Source: Ghiorsea bivora
Lineage (GTDB): Bacteria; Pseudomonadota; Zetaproteobacteria; Mariprofundales; Mariprofundaceae
Assembly (NCBI RefSeq): GCF_000744415.1
Contig: NZ_JQLW01000001.1
Span: 20,275-84,274 of the forward strand
Length of the DNA: 64,000 bases
Direction of reading: 5' to 3'
Both the position numbers and the translations under genes were made by a program. Under the pieces are notes generated by a model, which saw only the letters and a list, made by a program, of their open reading frames with translations, searched no databases and was not told the origin of the DNA. Of the stretch, positions 41,678-54,700 are shown piece by piece. Each line of letters opens with the position of its first letter. Position 1 is the first letter of the stretch.

Positions 41678-42047
41678 AGTCCCGAATATAATCAGATTCA
41701 TCATAGTGCTCACTAGCCAACACCATCAATACACAATCTTCACTAAAATCATACATTTCACGCCACATCATATGCTCAATCAATAAGCCGTGGTTTGGTG
41801 ATGCCAACACCACTTCTTCTTTACGCCGACCATTATCCAGCACAAAGCGACAGCTTCCACTCACACAAACCGCAACTTGCCTTAAGGCTTTATGAGCATG
41901 AAATCCTCGTGCAACACCTGGGTTTGTCCCAAAAATATAATATACCCGCTTTATATCGAAGGGAATCTCCTTCCCTGTTTCTAAGGCAACCAAAGATCCC
42001 CTGTCATCCCCTAGGACTTGAAAATCTACTATTTGCATCAAGCTCAT
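41649..42047 (-). CDS. dTDP-4-oxo-6-deoxyglucose 3,4-ketoisomerase (FdtA/QdtA-like cupin)
   Basis: 132 aa, WxcM-like cupin: [63 protein letters not shown]. It converts the RfbB product to the 3-oxo isomer. FdtA and QdtA differ only in C4 stereochemistry, which cannot be read from the sequence here. Overlaps rfbA by 4 bp and the acetyltransferase gene by about 29 bp. Confidence 0.9.
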   Translation of the reverse strand: MSLMQIVDFQVLGDDRGSLVALETGKEIPFDIKRVYYIFGTNPGVARGFHAHKALRQVAVCVSGSCRFVLDNGRRKEEVVLASPNHGLLIEHMMWREMYDFSEDCVLMVLASEHYDESDYIRDYDEFIKEAS

Positions 42048-42916
42048 AGTTTACCTTCAACAAGCGAACTCAAATAGCGTCCATAGCTATTTTTGGATAA
42101 GTCTGCAGCCACCCTTTTAACATCTTCATCAGAAAGCCAGCCTTGATGCCACGCAATCTCTTCTAGGCAAGCAATCTTATAACCTTGACGTTTTTCGATT
42201 GTTTCAACAAACAATGCAGCTTCCAATAAACTTTCATGTGTACCTGTATCCAACCAAGCAAAACCACGCCCCAAGACCTCAACATGCAAATCCCCTCGCT
42301 CCAGATAAGCTTGGTTGACGCATGATATTTCCAACTCCCCCCGAACAGAAGGCTTGACAGACTTTGCTATCTCAACCACTTGGTTATCGTAAAAATAAAG
42401 ACCTGTTACAGCATAGTTGGACTTGGGGTTTTCAGGTTTTTCTTCAATCGACAGTGCCTTACCCTCAGCATCAAAATCAACTACACCAAACCGTTCAGGG
42501 TCTAAAACCTGATAACCAAACACCGTCGCACCAAACTCTCTTTCCGCGGCATCCATAAGCTTAGGGCTAAAGCCTTGTCCCCAGAAAATATTATCACCCA
42601 AAACCAAACAAACCGAATCATTACCAATAAAGTCTTCACCAATAATAAAGGCTTGGGCTAGCCCGTCAGGACTTTCTTGTACCGCATAACTTAACTGAAT
42701 ACCAAAATATGAGCCATCTCCAAGCAAGTTCATATAACTTTGCTGGTCATGAGGCGTCGTAATCATGAGTACCTCTCGGATACCCGCCAGCATCAAAACA
42801 GACAAGGGATAATAAATCATTGGCTTGTCATACACTGGTAACAACTGCTTCGACACACCTTTTGTGACAGGGTAAAGCCTAGTACCTGAACCGCCTGCTA
42901 ATATAATTCCCTTCAT
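42044..42916 (-). CDS. rfbA: Glucose-1-phosphate thymidylyltransferase
   Basis: 290 aa from the ATG at 42916 (overlaps the rfbB stop by 4 bp). [50 protein letters not shown] and the [11 protein letters not shown] motif are diagnostic. Makes dTDP-glucose from glucose-1-phosphate and dTTP. rfbC and rfbD are absent, so the product is not used for rhamnose within this locus. Confidence 0.95.
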   Translation of the reverse strand: MKGIILAGGSGTRLYPVTKGVSKQLLPVYDKPMIYYPLSVLMLAGIREVLMITTPHDQQSYMNLLGDGSYFGIQLSYAVQESPDGLAQAFIIGEDFIGNDSVCLVLGDNIFWGQGFSPKLMDAAEREFGATVFGYQVLDPERFGVVDFDAEGKALSIEEKPENPKSNYAVTGLYFYDNQVVEIAKSVKPSVRGELEISCVNQAYLERGDLHVEVLGRGFAWLDTGTHESLLEAALFVETIEKRQGYKIACLEEIAWHQGWLSDEDVKRVAADLSKNSYGRYLSSLVEGKL

Positions 42917-43983
42917 GCCGATTCTCCCAAACGCTCTCCTTGATAGGAACCATCTTGAACATGCTGGCACCATTGCTTATTACTCAAGTACCATTCCACA
43001 GTTTTCCTCAGCCCTGACTCAAATGTTTCCTCTGGCTTCCAGCCAAGTTTACGCTCAATTTTGCTCGCATCAATAGCATAACGCATATCATGACCAGGTC
43101 TATCCGAGACAAAAGTAATTAAATCTGTGTATTGGTACACGCCTTTAGGTTTATGTGGTGCCAGCTCTTCGAGCAGCTCGCAAATCAACCGAACCACTTC
43201 AATATTTTTCTTTTCATTGTGCCCACCAATATTATATGTTTCCCCTATCTCACCTTGCCCAGCAACTAACGCAAGAGCCCGAGCATGATCCTCAACATAA
43301 AGCCAATCTCTAATTTGTTCTCCTTGGCCGTAAACAGGCAGAGGTTTGCCTTCAAGCGCATTTAAGATAACCAAAGGGATAAGCTTCTCTGGAAAATGAT
43401 ATGGCCCATAGTTGTTTGAACAGTTCGTTACCAATGTTGGAAGCCCATAAGTTCGTTGCCAAGCTCGCACAAGGTGATCAGAGCTTGCCTTGCTCGCCGA
43501 ATATGGTGAACTTGGCGCATAAGGCGTATCCTCGGTAAAGAAACTATCCAGTCCTTCAAGGTCACCATATACTTCATCAGTTGAGATGTGATGGAAACGA
43601 AACCTTTCTTTCTTTTGAGCATCAAGCGTTAACCAATATTCTCTGGTAGCTTCAAGCAATGTATATGTACCAATAATATTAGTTTGAACAAACGCTCCAG
43701 GACCATCAATTGATCGGTCAACATGAGACTCCGCAGCAAGGTGCATAATGATATCTGGTTGGTACTGCTTAAATATTCGTCGGACTTCCAAACCATCGCA
43801 TATATCATACTTCTCAAAATGATACCGTGAGCTGCCAGCAACTTCTGCAATTGACTCTATATTCCCAGCATATGTTAATTTATCAATATTCACCACTGAG
43901 TAGTTCGTATTACTTATCAAGTGCCTAATCAATGCAGACCCAATAAAACCTGCACCGCCAGTCACTGCAATCATTTTTCCCAT
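42913..43983 (-). CDS. rfbB: dTDP-glucose 4,6-dehydratase
   Basis: 356 aa from the ATG at 43983 (AGAGG 9 nt upstream). [31 protein letters not shown], the STDEVYGDL active-site Thr-Asp-Glu, [15 protein letters not shown] (YxxxK), and [14 protein letters not shown]. Makes dTDP-4-oxo-6-deoxyglucose. First gene of the dTDP-sugar group, after a terminator. Confidence 0.95.
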   Translation of the reverse strand: MGKMIAVTGGAGFIGSALIRHLISNTNYSVVNIDKLTYAGNIESIAEVAGSSRYHFEKYDICDGLEVRRIFKQYQPDIIMHLAAESHVDRSIDGPGAFVQTNIIGTYTLLEATREYWLTLDAQKKERFRFHHISTDEVYGDLEGLDSFFTEDTPYAPSSPYSASKASSDHLVRAWQRTYGLPTLVTNCSNNYGPYHFPEKLIPLVILNALEGKPLPVYGQGEQIRDWLYVEDHARALALVAGQGEIGETYNIGGHNEKKNIEVVRLICELLEELAPHKPKGVYQYTDLITFVSDRPGHDMRYAIDASKIERKLGWKPEETFESGLRKTVEWYLSNKQWCQHVQDGSYQGERLGESA

Positions 43984-44069
43984 ATAGTCCAACCTCTTAC
44001 GCCTTTGAGCCAATACCCTTCGACCCAATTACTACTTCACGACAAATAACTTTCACTAAACATCCTAAA

Positions 44070-44098
44070 TAAAAAAATAGGCGCACATCCGTTCGCCT
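44070..44098 (-). terminator. Terminator after cysC
   Basis: On minus: AGGCG (44098-44094), 10-nt loop, CGCCT (44083-44079), then ATTTTTTTA. The 192-nt cysC-rfbB gap (43984-44175) otherwise holds no convincing frame. The hairpin suggests ugd-like/cysC form one transcript and rfbB onward another. Confidence 0.6.
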
Positions 44099-44175
44099 GC
44101 TCCAAAAGTCCAACGCTACTAAAGCTTTCCACTCTCTTCAAAATAAGCAATTCAAGATTCAAACCAACAAACTCA

Positions 44176-44778
44176 TCAAGAAATCATTTTATTAACTCTT
44201 AGGTAGTCAATCACTTGATCGGCACACTCTTCAATACTGTTAGCTACGGTATTCAGCACAACCTCAGGGCACTCTGGCACTTCGTACTCAGAATCAATAC
44301 CTGTAAAGTTCTTGATTTCACCTTTGCGTGCTTTTTTATATAAACCCTTTGGGTCTCTACGCTCACACTCTTCTAATGCGGTTTCCATATATACTTCAAT
44401 AAACTCATGGTTTTGCACCAAACTTCTCACCATTCTTCTATCCGACTTGAAGGGTGAAATAAATGCTGTCATCACCAATAAACCAGCATCCACCATCAAT
44501 TTTGAAAGCTCACCAATCCGGCGAATATTTTCAACCCTATCTTCATCGGAAAAGCCCAAATCTTTATTCAGCCCATGACGCACATTATCTCCATCCAATA
44601 AGTATGTATGATAGCCTGACTCAAAAAGCTTTTGCTCCACAGCGCTGGCAATGGTTGATTTCCCTGAGCCGCTCAACCCCGTAAACCATAAAATGCATGG
44701 GCGCTGTTGCTTTTGTTTCGCCCTATCATCTTTGGTGATATGGTGCATATGCCAGATGACATTCTCTGAACTCATCAT
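44176..44778 (-). CDS. cysC: Adenylylsulfate (APS) kinase
   Basis: Phosphorylates APS to PAPS, the donor for sulfotransferases. 200 aa from the ATG at 44778 (GAGAGGGG 7 nt upstream). Walker A GLSGSGKST, then DGDNVRHGLNKDLGFSDEDRVENIRRIGE, AFISPFKSDRRMVR, DPKGLYKKARKGEIKNFTGIDSEYE. It is a stand-alone kinase with no sulfurylase (cysD/cysN) nearby. Its place in a polysaccharide locus with several sulfotransferases points to carbohydrate sulfation rather than cysteine synthesis. Confidence 0.95.
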   Translation of the reverse strand: MMSSENVIWHMHHITKDDRAKQKQQRPCILWFTGLSGSGKSTIASAVEQKLFESGYHTYLLDGDNVRHGLNKDLGFSDEDRVENIRRIGELSKLMVDAGLLVMTAFISPFKSDRRMVRSLVQNHEFIEVYMETALEECERRDPKGLYKKARKGEIKNFTGIDSEYEVPECPEVVLNTVANSIEECADQVIDYLRVNKMIS

Positions 44779-44809
44779 ATCCAACCCCTCTCCGTATCTA
44801 CTGGAAAAA

Positions 44810-46096
44810 TCATAATCGCCATACCGTAAAACCTGCCTGTGTAAGTTTATGTTTAGCAAAAGCCGATTTCACATCTAAAAACGGCATACCTTGTTTGCCT
44901 TTTTTTGCCAAAGCCTCAATATTTATGCGCATAACTTCATCATGCGGAACTGCTGCCACAACAGCCTGCACAGCATCAAGCTCATTCAACTGAACCAATT
45001 CAATATCATATATCTTTTTCACTTCATCAGCATCTGCCACAGGGTCAAACACTTGCACATTTACACCAAAAGACTGCAACTCTTCAATCACATCAATCAC
45101 CCGAGAATTACGAATATCCTCGCAGTTTTCTTTAAATGTAATGCCAAGCACCAACACCTTGGCACCTTTGATTTTACAATCTGCATCAATCATTTTTTTG
45201 ATGGTCACGCCCGCAATAAACTTACCCATACCATCATTGATTTGTCGCCCTGCCAAAATCACATCGGGCTGGTAACCCATCATTTCGGCTTTATAGGTCA
45301 AATAATAAGGATCAACACCAATACAGTGTCCGCCAACCAAACCCGGTTTAAAAGGTAAAAAATTCCACTTACTGCCTGCCGCATCCAACACATCTTGGGT
45401 ATCAATGTCCATTTTATCAAAAATGACAGCAAGCTCATTCATCAAGGCAATATTTAAATCGCGCTGGGTATTTTCAATCACCTTTGCGGCTTCTGCGACT
45501 TTAATGGTTGGAGCGCGATACACACCTGCTTCAATGACTTGCTCATACAGCTGTGCAACTTGCTCTAAAGTGTGTTCATCTTGCCCTGAAACGACCTTCA
45601 CAATGGTCTCAAGCCTATGCACTTTATCACCAGGGTTCACCCGCTCAGGAGAGTAACCAACTTTAAAACCCTCCCCGCACTTCAACCCAGATTCTTTTTC
45701 CAAAATAGGAACACACACATCTTCCGTCACCCCAGGGTAGACTGTAGATTCAAAAATCACAATTGTCCCTTGTTTAAGGTTTTGACCCACCATGGCCGTT
45801 GCATTTTTTACTGCTGTTAAATCAGGTTGATGCGCCCTATCTACGGGTGTAGGCACTGCAACAACCACAAACGCTGCCTGCTTAATATCTTTAGCATTGG
45901 TCGAATAACTAAGGTATTCTGCTTGGGAAAACAACACCTTATCCATTTCCCCTGTTGGGTCATAACCCTGCTGGTACGCCTTGATTTTATCATGCGATAT
46001 TTCGAAACCTACAGTGTTCATCACCCGACCAAAAGCCAGCGCCAAAGGAAGCCCTACATAACCCAAACCTACAACCGCAACAGTCTTTCCCTGCAT
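44810..46096 (-). CDS. UDP-N-acetylhexosamine dehydrogenase (WbpO/TviB-like)
   Basis: 428 aa. N-terminal NAD domain (VAVVGLGYVGLPLALAFG), central EAAKVIENTQRDLNIALMNE, catalytic Cys in PGLVGGHCIGVDPYYLTYKAEMMGY, C-terminal UDP-binding domain VLVLGITFKENCEDIRNSRV. Sequence layout fits the Vi-polysaccharide TviB/WbpO branch that oxidises UDP-GalNAc or UDP-GlcNAc to the uronic acid. First gene of the locus, 31 bp before cysC. Confidence 0.9.
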   Translation of the reverse strand: MQGKTVAVVGLGYVGLPLALAFGRVMNTVGFEISHDKIKAYQQGYDPTGEMDKVLFSQAEYLSYSTNAKDIKQAAFVVVAVPTPVDRAHQPDLTAVKNATAMVGQNLKQGTIVIFESTVYPGVTEDVCVPILEKESGLKCGEGFKVGYSPERVNPGDKVHRLETIVKVVSGQDEHTLEQVAQLYEQVIEAGVYRAPTIKVAEAAKVIENTQRDLNIALMNELAVIFDKMDIDTQDVLDAAGSKWNFLPFKPGLVGGHCIGVDPYYLTYKAEMMGYQPDVILAGRQINDGMGKFIAGVTIKKMIDADCKIKGAKVLVLGITFKENCEDIRNSRVIDVIEELQSFGVNVQVFDPVADADEVKKIYDIELVQLNELDAVQAVVAAVPHDEVMRINIEALAKKGKQGMPFLDVKSAFAKHKLTQAGFTVWRL

Positions 46097-46130
46097 GACA
46101 CCATCCCACTCTCAATGTACTTCAAAAATA

Positions 46131-46157
46131 AAACAGGCGGGCATTGCCCGCCTGTTT
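46131..46157 (-). terminator. Strong terminator between comEA-like gene and polysaccharide locus
   Basis: A 13-bp perfect stem 46131-46143 / 46145-46157 (core CAGGCGGGC). On minus it is followed by TTTATTTTTG. It ends the mre-rod-comEA transcript. Confidence 0.85.
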
Positions 46158-46175
46158 AACTTACTGCTTTTTAAG

Positions 46176-46448
46176 TTAATGCTTTTGATCCACCGTTAAA
46201 CCATCAGCAATTTTTTGTAACTTCTTATCACCAACACCTTTAACAGCTGTTAATCCAGCCACACTAGAAAAATTACCATGTTCTGTTCTGTAGGCAACAA
46301 TAGCCGCTGCAGTTTTCGGACCAACACCCTTAACCATTTCCAATTGTGCTGCCGTTGCAGTATTCACATTGACCATATCCCCAGCATATACTTCACCAGC
46401 CAACATCATTGACATTAAAAACATCAAAACAACCATTATTTTTTTCAT
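46176..46448 (-). CDS. Secreted helix-hairpin-helix protein, ComEA-like
   Basis: 90 aa from the ATG at 46448 (GGGGAG 6 nt upstream; an ATG two codons earlier is too close). Signal peptide to about residue 22 (EVYA-G). The rest is one ComEA-type double HhH DNA-binding unit: VNVNTATAAQLEMVKGVGPKTAAAIVAYRTEHG.F....L..VKGVGDKKLQKI. The ComEA family binds incoming DNA in the periplasm. No other competence genes are adjacent. Confidence 0.88.
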   Translation of the reverse strand: MKKIMVVLMFLMSMMLAGEVYAGDMVNVNTATAAQLEMVKGVGPKTAAAIVAYRTEHGNFSSVAGLTAVKGVGDKKLQKIADGLTVDQKH

Positions 46449-46522
46449 TATCATCTCCCCTTCCCTCTTTATCTAGACAAAGCATAAACGATTGTTATCT
46501 AGCGTCAAGCCATCAATAAGGC

Positions 46523-47626
46523 TCAAGTTAAGGGACTTGTCGGGCGTTGCCAACTGACTTGCCCATCGGATTCAATGGCTACCCGCATCACAAGCCCTAG
46601 GGCTACCAGCATACTTAATAGCGCAGATCCACCATAACTAATAAAGGGTAAAGGCACGCCAACCACAGGCAACATGCCTGAAACCATACCAATATTCACA
46701 AAAACATATAATGTAAAGATAGATGCTATACCCACACATGCTAAACCTGCAAAACGGCTATGCGCACGAAGTGCAATGGTTAATATTCGTGTTATCAAAA
46801 CCCCATACAACAAAAACAATACCGATGATGCCATCAGCCCACCTTCCTCTGCCAACACGGCAAAAATAAAATCGGTGTGTTGCTCTGGTAAAAAGTGTAA
46901 CCGTGACTGACTTCCTTCAAGATAACCCTTACCAAAAATGCCCCCTGAACCAATGGCAATAGATGATTGAATCACATGATAACCTTTACCTAAAGGGTCC
47001 AACTCGGGGTTAAGAAAACTCAGCACTCTGCCCTTTTGATAGTCCAACATATTGTGCCACAAAACATAGAGTGCGATAGGGCTAACTGCCACTAGACCTA
47101 AAAACCACTTCCAAGGGAAACCTGCCATCAAAATAATCGCTGAAGCCGCCAAACACAACACTAACGCTGTACCTAAATCAGGCTGAATCACAATCAAACC
47201 TGCTGGCACCCCCACAAACATTAAAGCAGCGCCAAGCGCTCTCAAAGATGATGCTTCACGCATCGCAAACCAATAAGCCAAAAGTAAGACCAGCGCCCAC
47301 TTCATCAACTCTGATGGTTGAATATTGGCAAAACCCAAGTTAATCCAACGCCTTGCCCCCATTTGCACATCCCCCACAAAGGGTACCAACATCAGCATCA
47401 ACAAAGCGAACAAATATACAGGCCATACCAACATACCCACCATACGAATCGGAATAAAACACATCGCTGTAAATGCCCCAATACCAAGCAGCCAGTATAC
47501 CCCCTGCTTATACCAAATGGATAAATCTCCAGCATGCACAGCCCCATATAACGTTGCCATCCCAATCACGGCAAGAGACAGTAAACACAAAAGTAACACA
47601 CGGTCTAAGCGCTGAAATATATTCAT
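46523..47626 (-). CDS. mrdB: Rod-shape peptidoglycan glycosyltransferase RodA (SEDS)
   Basis: 367 aa with about ten membrane segments. SEDS motifs: RWINLGFANIQPSELMKWALVLLLAYW, VIQPDLGTALVL, SQSRLHFLPEQHTDFIFAVLAEEGG, GVPLPFISYGGSALL. Polymerises glycan strands together with PBP2, whose gene overlaps by 4 bp. Confidence 0.95.
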   Translation of the reverse strand: MNIFQRLDRVLLLCLLSLAVIGMATLYGAVHAGDLSIWYKQGVYWLLGIGAFTAMCFIPIRMVGMLVWPVYLFALLMLMLVPFVGDVQMGARRWINLGFANIQPSELMKWALVLLLAYWFAMREASSLRALGAALMFVGVPAGLIVIQPDLGTALVLCLAASAIILMAGFPWKWFLGLVAVSPIALYVLWHNMLDYQKGRVLSFLNPELDPLGKGYHVIQSSIAIGSGGIFGKGYLEGSQSRLHFLPEQHTDFIFAVLAEEGGLMASSVLFLLYGVLITRILTIALRAHSRFAGLACVGIASIFTLYVFVNIGMVSGMLPVVGVPLPFISYGGSALLSMLVALGLVMRVAIESDGQVSWQRPTSPLT

Positions 47627-49413
47627 GGGCTAACCTGCTCATGAATAACACGCTGTTTTTCTGCCCAAGCATCGATAACCGCACGTGCGACAGGCGCCGC
47701 AGAACTGCCACCATGCCCGCCATGCTCTACAAATACTGCTATTGCAATTTCAGGGTTTTCAAAAGGCGCATAACCCATAAACCAGGCGTGATCTTGATGA
47801 TTCGCCGCATCCGATGATGTTCTTGCTTCATCATTTGCCATCATCACCACTTGTGCCGTACCCGTTTTGCCTGCAACCGTCCATTTTGCGCGCGATAATG
47901 CGCGGTGAGCCGTGCCTCTCGGGTCTGCAACCACATCACGCATCGCCTGACGCACTATTTTTAAATGACTTGCTTTAATATCTAGTGTTCGCACAACATG
48001 TATCGGTTTATTCTTCTCCACCAAAGGTCGTAAAATCTTACCACCATTAGCAATAGCAGCCGCAAACCTTGCCATCTGTATAGGTGTTACTGTCACTGCA
48101 CCTTGTCCAATAGCTGTAATCATCGTTTCTCCACGGTACCAGCTTCTTCTCCCCATACCAGGTCGCTCTTTGGGCAAAAGACCTTTAGATTCAGGTGGCA
48201 AATGAATACCGGTTCGTTCTCCAAACCCCCACATCTTGGCTTCTTGGGTTAACCGACTCATACCCAGTGCATCACCCATTTCATAAAAATATACATCACA
48301 AGAGTGAACAAGTGCATCATGCATATCAACATGACCATGCCCTTGTTTCTTCCAGCAGCGAATTTTGCGGTCGGCAAGCTCAATATAACCTGGGCATTGG
48401 GTTGAGCCCCTTGCCAATTTTAAACCTTGGGCTAAACCTGCAAAGCTCGGTATCATCTTAAAAGTCGACCCGGGTGGATACGCAGCTTGCGTTGTGCGGT
48501 TTAAAAGCGGGCGCTGCACATCATTCAGCCATGCATTCCACTGTGCTGTTTCAAGCCCCGTTATAAACTTATTACTATCATATCCAGGCTGACTCAATAA
48601 CGTTAATACTTCTCCAGTATGAACATCCATCACCACCACAGCACCCGTTCGTTTGCCCAATGCTTTGGCAGCTACATTTTGCAATTCCACATCTAAGCTT
48701 AGCTGAATATTCTCACCTGTAATGGGAGCAATTGTCTTTAATAACGCTACCCGCCGACCTTTGGCATCCACTTCTTCATGCCTATAACCCAAATGACCAT
48801 GCAACCGTTTCTCAAAAATACGCTCAAGGCCACTGCGTCCAACATATTCCATACGCAAGTATCCTTCTTTAATGTCCACATCTCGAACCAGAGATAAATA
48901 ACCTACCATGTGTGATGTTTGTATCGCATGCGGATAATAGCGATGGGTACCTGCCACCACATCCACGCCAGAAAACTTGTGTAAACGCGCCGCAAGTGGT
49001 GCAACGGTTGACCATGTCAATTGGTCCATGAGCAAAACAGCCCTGTCAGAACGTGCGCGATGAACGCGTTTCTGCATGCGTTGAATTTGTTTGTCTGACC
49101 AACCTAACAATTGTTGCAGTGAAGAAAAAACTGATGTTAAATTTTCCACACGCTCGGGAACCAAGGTGATTTTATACGATACTTCATTAACAGCCAGACC
49201 TTGTCCAAACCTATCCATCATAATACCACGCGTTGGTAATACTGGAGAAATATGAATTCGATTATCTTCAGACTGTGTAAAATGTTTTGAGTATTGTACC
49301 CACTGCAATTGAATCATTCGCCCCAACAACAACAGCATTAGGCAGACGAGCAACACCATAAATATGTAAATGCGTTGATCATAACGCTGGCGAACCTCAA
49401 GCTGGTTCCACAT
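47623..49413 (-). CDS. mrdA: Penicillin-binding protein 2
   Basis: 596 aa from the ATG at 49413 (GAGAAGG upstream); overlaps the mreD end by 17 bp. One N-terminal membrane helix (IYIFMVLLVCLMLLLLGRMIQLQW), dimerisation/pedestal domain, and transpeptidase domain with STFK, SCD (SxN box in VHSCDVYFYEMG) and KTG (VAGKTGTAQV). Cross-links elongating cell wall in the periplasm. Confidence 0.95.
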   Translation of the reverse strand: MWNQLEVRQRYDQRIYIFMVLLVCLMLLLLGRMIQLQWVQYSKHFTQSEDNRIHISPVLPTRGIMMDRFGQGLAVNEVSYKITLVPERVENLTSVFSSLQQLLGWSDKQIQRMQKRVHRARSDRAVLLMDQLTWSTVAPLAARLHKFSGVDVVAGTHRYYPHAIQTSHMVGYLSLVRDVDIKEGYLRMEYVGRSGLERIFEKRLHGHLGYRHEEVDAKGRRVALLKTIAPITGENIQLSLDVELQNVAAKALGKRTGAVVVMDVHTGEVLTLLSQPGYDSNKFITGLETAQWNAWLNDVQRPLLNRTTQAAYPPGSTFKMIPSFAGLAQGLKLARGSTQCPGYIELADRKIRCWKKQGHGHVDMHDALVHSCDVYFYEMGDALGMSRLTQEAKMWGFGERTGIHLPPESKGLLPKERPGMGRRSWYRGETMITAIGQGAVTVTPIQMARFAAAIANGGKILRPLVEKNKPIHVVRTLDIKASHLKIVRQAMRDVVADPRGTAHRALSRAKWTVAGKTGTAQVVMMANDEARTSSDAANHQDHAWFMGYAPFENPEIAIAVFVEHGGHGGSSAAPVARAVIDAWAEKQRVIHEQVSP

Positions 49414-49817
49414 AGACCTTCTCTCTGCTTGATGAAAACACAAACCACAACCAAACACTTAAACTTAAGGTAAGAAATAAACTGAAATCATCCAGACCTG
49501 TCAACCACAAGGCATAAATATGCAACACCAGTGCAGCCCATCGCTGTGGTTGACCCGGCCCGATTTTCTTGTCTGTATAAAAAATAAGAATTGCTGAAAG
49601 AATCGTAAAGGGGAACACCCCCCATACCGACCAATATAAAAATAAATCATGCAGACCTACACTTGGCAAAAGCCAAATCCAGGTTTGTGGTTTACTTAGC
49701 AACACCGCCAGCAATAATGCCAAACTCCAATCTGGCTGGCTCCAATCACCTGAGAAAGCCATTGTACATATCAGACCTACAAACGCACTCAGCAAGACTG
49801 ATGGTATAAGCATCTTC

Positions 49818-49828
<11 letters not shown>
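49397..49828 (-). CDS. mreD: Rod-shape-determining membrane protein MreD
   Basis: 143 aa from ATG 49828, which overlaps the mreC stop by 11 bp. Five or so hydrophobic segments (MLIPSVLLSAFVGLICTMAF, LALLLAVLLSK, FTILSAILIFY, WAALVLHIYALWL, LFLTLSLSVWLWFVF). MreD is poorly conserved; the call rests on size, topology and position between mreC and mrdA. Confidence 0.85.
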
Positions 49829-51649
<1,821 letters not shown>

Positions 51650-51693
51650 TCACCTCACCAACTTTACAATGCCGCACTCTTTCATGAAATCAT

Positions 51694-51721
51694 AAAAAAG
51701 GCACCCTCAGGTGCCTTTTTT
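51694..51721. terminator. Bidirectional terminator after rpoC
   Basis: GGCACC (51700-51705), loop CTCA, GGTGCC (51710-51715), flanked by six A on the left and six T on the right, so it works in both directions. It lies 3 nt after the rpoC stop and ends the ribosomal protein/RNA polymerase transcript. Confidence 0.93.
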
Positions 51722-51724
51722 GTT

Positions 51725-54700
51725 TTATGCTTCGTCTTGGACACCGGCTTCTGTTGAAGCTTCAACCACTTCCACATCCACTTCCGTGACCTCAGCCACA
51801 ACTTCGTCATCATCATCTTGCTTGGGTTTCGGTGCATTACGCACTGCCATACCCGTACCCGCAGGAAGCAAACGACCAAGAATTACGTTTTCTTTCAGAC
51901 CTGTTAACCAATCCACCTTACCAGCCAAGGCTGCTTCAGTAATCACACGTGTCGTTTCTTGGAACGATGCCGCAGAAATAAAGGATTCAGTGTTCAACGA
52001 TGCTTTGGTAATACCAAGCAATACAGGTTCAAAGACAACAGGTGGTTTACCTTCAGCTTCAAGTTTACGATTCAAACGAATCACCTGTTTACGTTCAACT
52101 TGTTCACCAGCCACATAAGTCGAAGCACCTGGATCCATAATTTGCACACGGCGCATCATTTGACGTACAATCACTTCAATGTGTTTGTCGTTAATTTTCA
52201 CGCCTTGCAAACGGTAAACCTCTTGCACTTCATCGGTTAAGTATTTCGACAATGCTTCCACACCCAATACTTTTAAGATGTCATGCGGTGCAGGTGAACC
52301 TTCCATCAAACGCTCACCACGACGTACACGGTCACCCTCTTGTACACTGATATGTGAACCTTTAGGAATTTGATACTCAATCGCATCGCCACCATCATCG
52401 GGTTCGATATAAATACGGCGTTTACCGCGAATATCTTTACCAAACACAATCGTACCATCAGCGCCTGCAATAAATGCCAAGTTTTTCGGTTTGCGTGCTT
52501 CAAACAATTCAACCACGCGTGGCAGACCACCCGTAATATCTTTGGTTTTCGATGTTTCCCTAGGAATACGAGCCAATACATCACCGGCACGAACTTCTTC
52601 ACCATTTTCACGGTTCATAATCGCACCTGGCGACAAGAAATAACGTGCTGGAACATTGGTACGTGCAATCACAATAGGATCATCATCAGGATTCTTCGGA
52701 TCAACCAATTGCATTTGTGGACGCAATGCAGCAGAACCTGCATCAGAGCCTTGAATAACCACGCGGCTAGACATGCCTGTTACTTCATCCACTTCTTCAC
52801 GAATTGTTTTGCCTTCTTCAATATCAACATAACGAACTTTACCGTCGACTTCTGCAATCAATGGCATGGTGTATGGGTCCCATTCAGCCAATGTTTTGCC
52901 TTGGGCAACTTCATCACCTGATTTAACCAACAAACGTGCACCATAAGGAATACGATGGCGTTCAACTTCTTTACCACCTGCATCCATCACCAACAATTCT
53001 GTATGACGGTTAATCACAATTTCAGCGCCTTGGGTATCCGTTACCACAATTTCATGCTCAAGTTGAATCGTACCATTATATTTTGCTTCAACAGATGCCG
53101 CTTCAGTCGAACGTGATGCCGTACCACCCACGTGGAATGTACGCATGGTCAACTGTGTGCCTGGCTCACCAATGGATTGTGCTGCAATCACACCCACAGC
53201 TTCACCCATGCCTACAGGTGTACCATGTCCAAGGTCGCGACCATAACAAGTGGCACAAACACCTTCGTCTGCTTCACAAGTAAGCACTGAACGAATACGC
53301 AATGATTCAATATTTGAAGCTTCAATTTTCTCAACCAAGTCTTCATTAATCATGGTACCAGCGGCAGCAATTTCTACACCTGATAATGGGTCAACCGCTG
53401 CTTCAAGCAATACACGTCCAAGCACACGCTCAGACATCGCTTCAATCACTTCACCACCATCAACCAGGTCAGAAATCGTAATGCCTGTAGCAGTACCACA
53501 GTCTTGTTCACGAATCACAGAGTCTTGCGCCACATCAACAAGCCTACGTGTTAGATAACCTGAGTTTGCAGTTTTTAGTGCAGTATCGGCAAGACCTTTA
53601 CGTGCACCATGGGTAGAGATGAAGTATTGTAATACTGTCAAACCTTCGCGGAAGTTTGCCGTAATCGGTGTTTCAATAATCGAACCATCAGGTTTTGCCA
53701 TCAAACCACGCATACCCGCCAACTGACGAATTTGCTGTGCGGAACCACGTGCCCCCGAGTCAGCCATCATATAAACTGAGTTAAATGTGGTCATCGATTC
53801 TGTTTTCTTACCATCTGGAGACATTACTTGCTCAGTTTGCAAGTTATCCATCATAGCACGAGCCACTTTTTCAGTGGTGTTGGTCCATAAATCGATTACC
53901 TTATTGTAACGCTCGCCAGCAGTAATCAAACCATCTCTATACTGCTGTTGTACGTCTTGCACTTCTTGTTCAGTGGTTTCAACCATGGTTACTTTATTCT
54001 CAGGAATAATTACATCCCCAAGACAGAACGAAGCACCAGAACGCGTTGCAAAGGTATAACCCAAATGTTTCAAACGGTCTGCTAGCAATACTGTTGCTTT
54101 ATTACCTGCTGCCACAAAACATTGCTCAATAAGATTAGCCAACTCTTTTTTACCCAACACACGGTTGATGCTAGAAAAAGGTAGTTCTTCCGGTAAAATA
54201 GTTGAAAGAATAGCACGGCCCACTGTGGTTTCCTCACGAGCACCACGGATACGGCATGTGATACGCGTATGAATATGTACAGAACCTGCATCATAAGCAC
54301 GTTGCACTTCATCAGGTGAAACAAAAATTGTGCCTTCACCTTTTTCAAAAGGGCGCTCACGTGTTAAGTAATAAATACCAAGCACCATATCTTGCGTAGG
54401 TACAATCACAGGTTTACCCGTAGCTGGTGACAACACATTGTTCGATGCCATCATCAATGCACGTGCTTCCATTTGTGCTTCTGTTGAAAGCGGTACGTGA
54501 ACTGCCATTTGGTCACCGTCAAAGTCGGCGTTGAACGCAGTACAAACCAATGGATGCAATTGAATCGCTTTACCTTCAATCAAAATGGGTTCAAAGGCTT
54601 GAATTCCCAATCTATGCAATGTTGGTGCACGGTTAAGCATCACAGGATGTTCATGAATCACTTCTGCCAAAATATCCCAAACTTCAGGAATACCTTGCTC

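Noticed and set aside
43984..44175. Small gene in the cysC-rfbB gap
   Set aside because: No frame with a ribosome-binding site; the gap is explained by a terminator and a presumed promoter.
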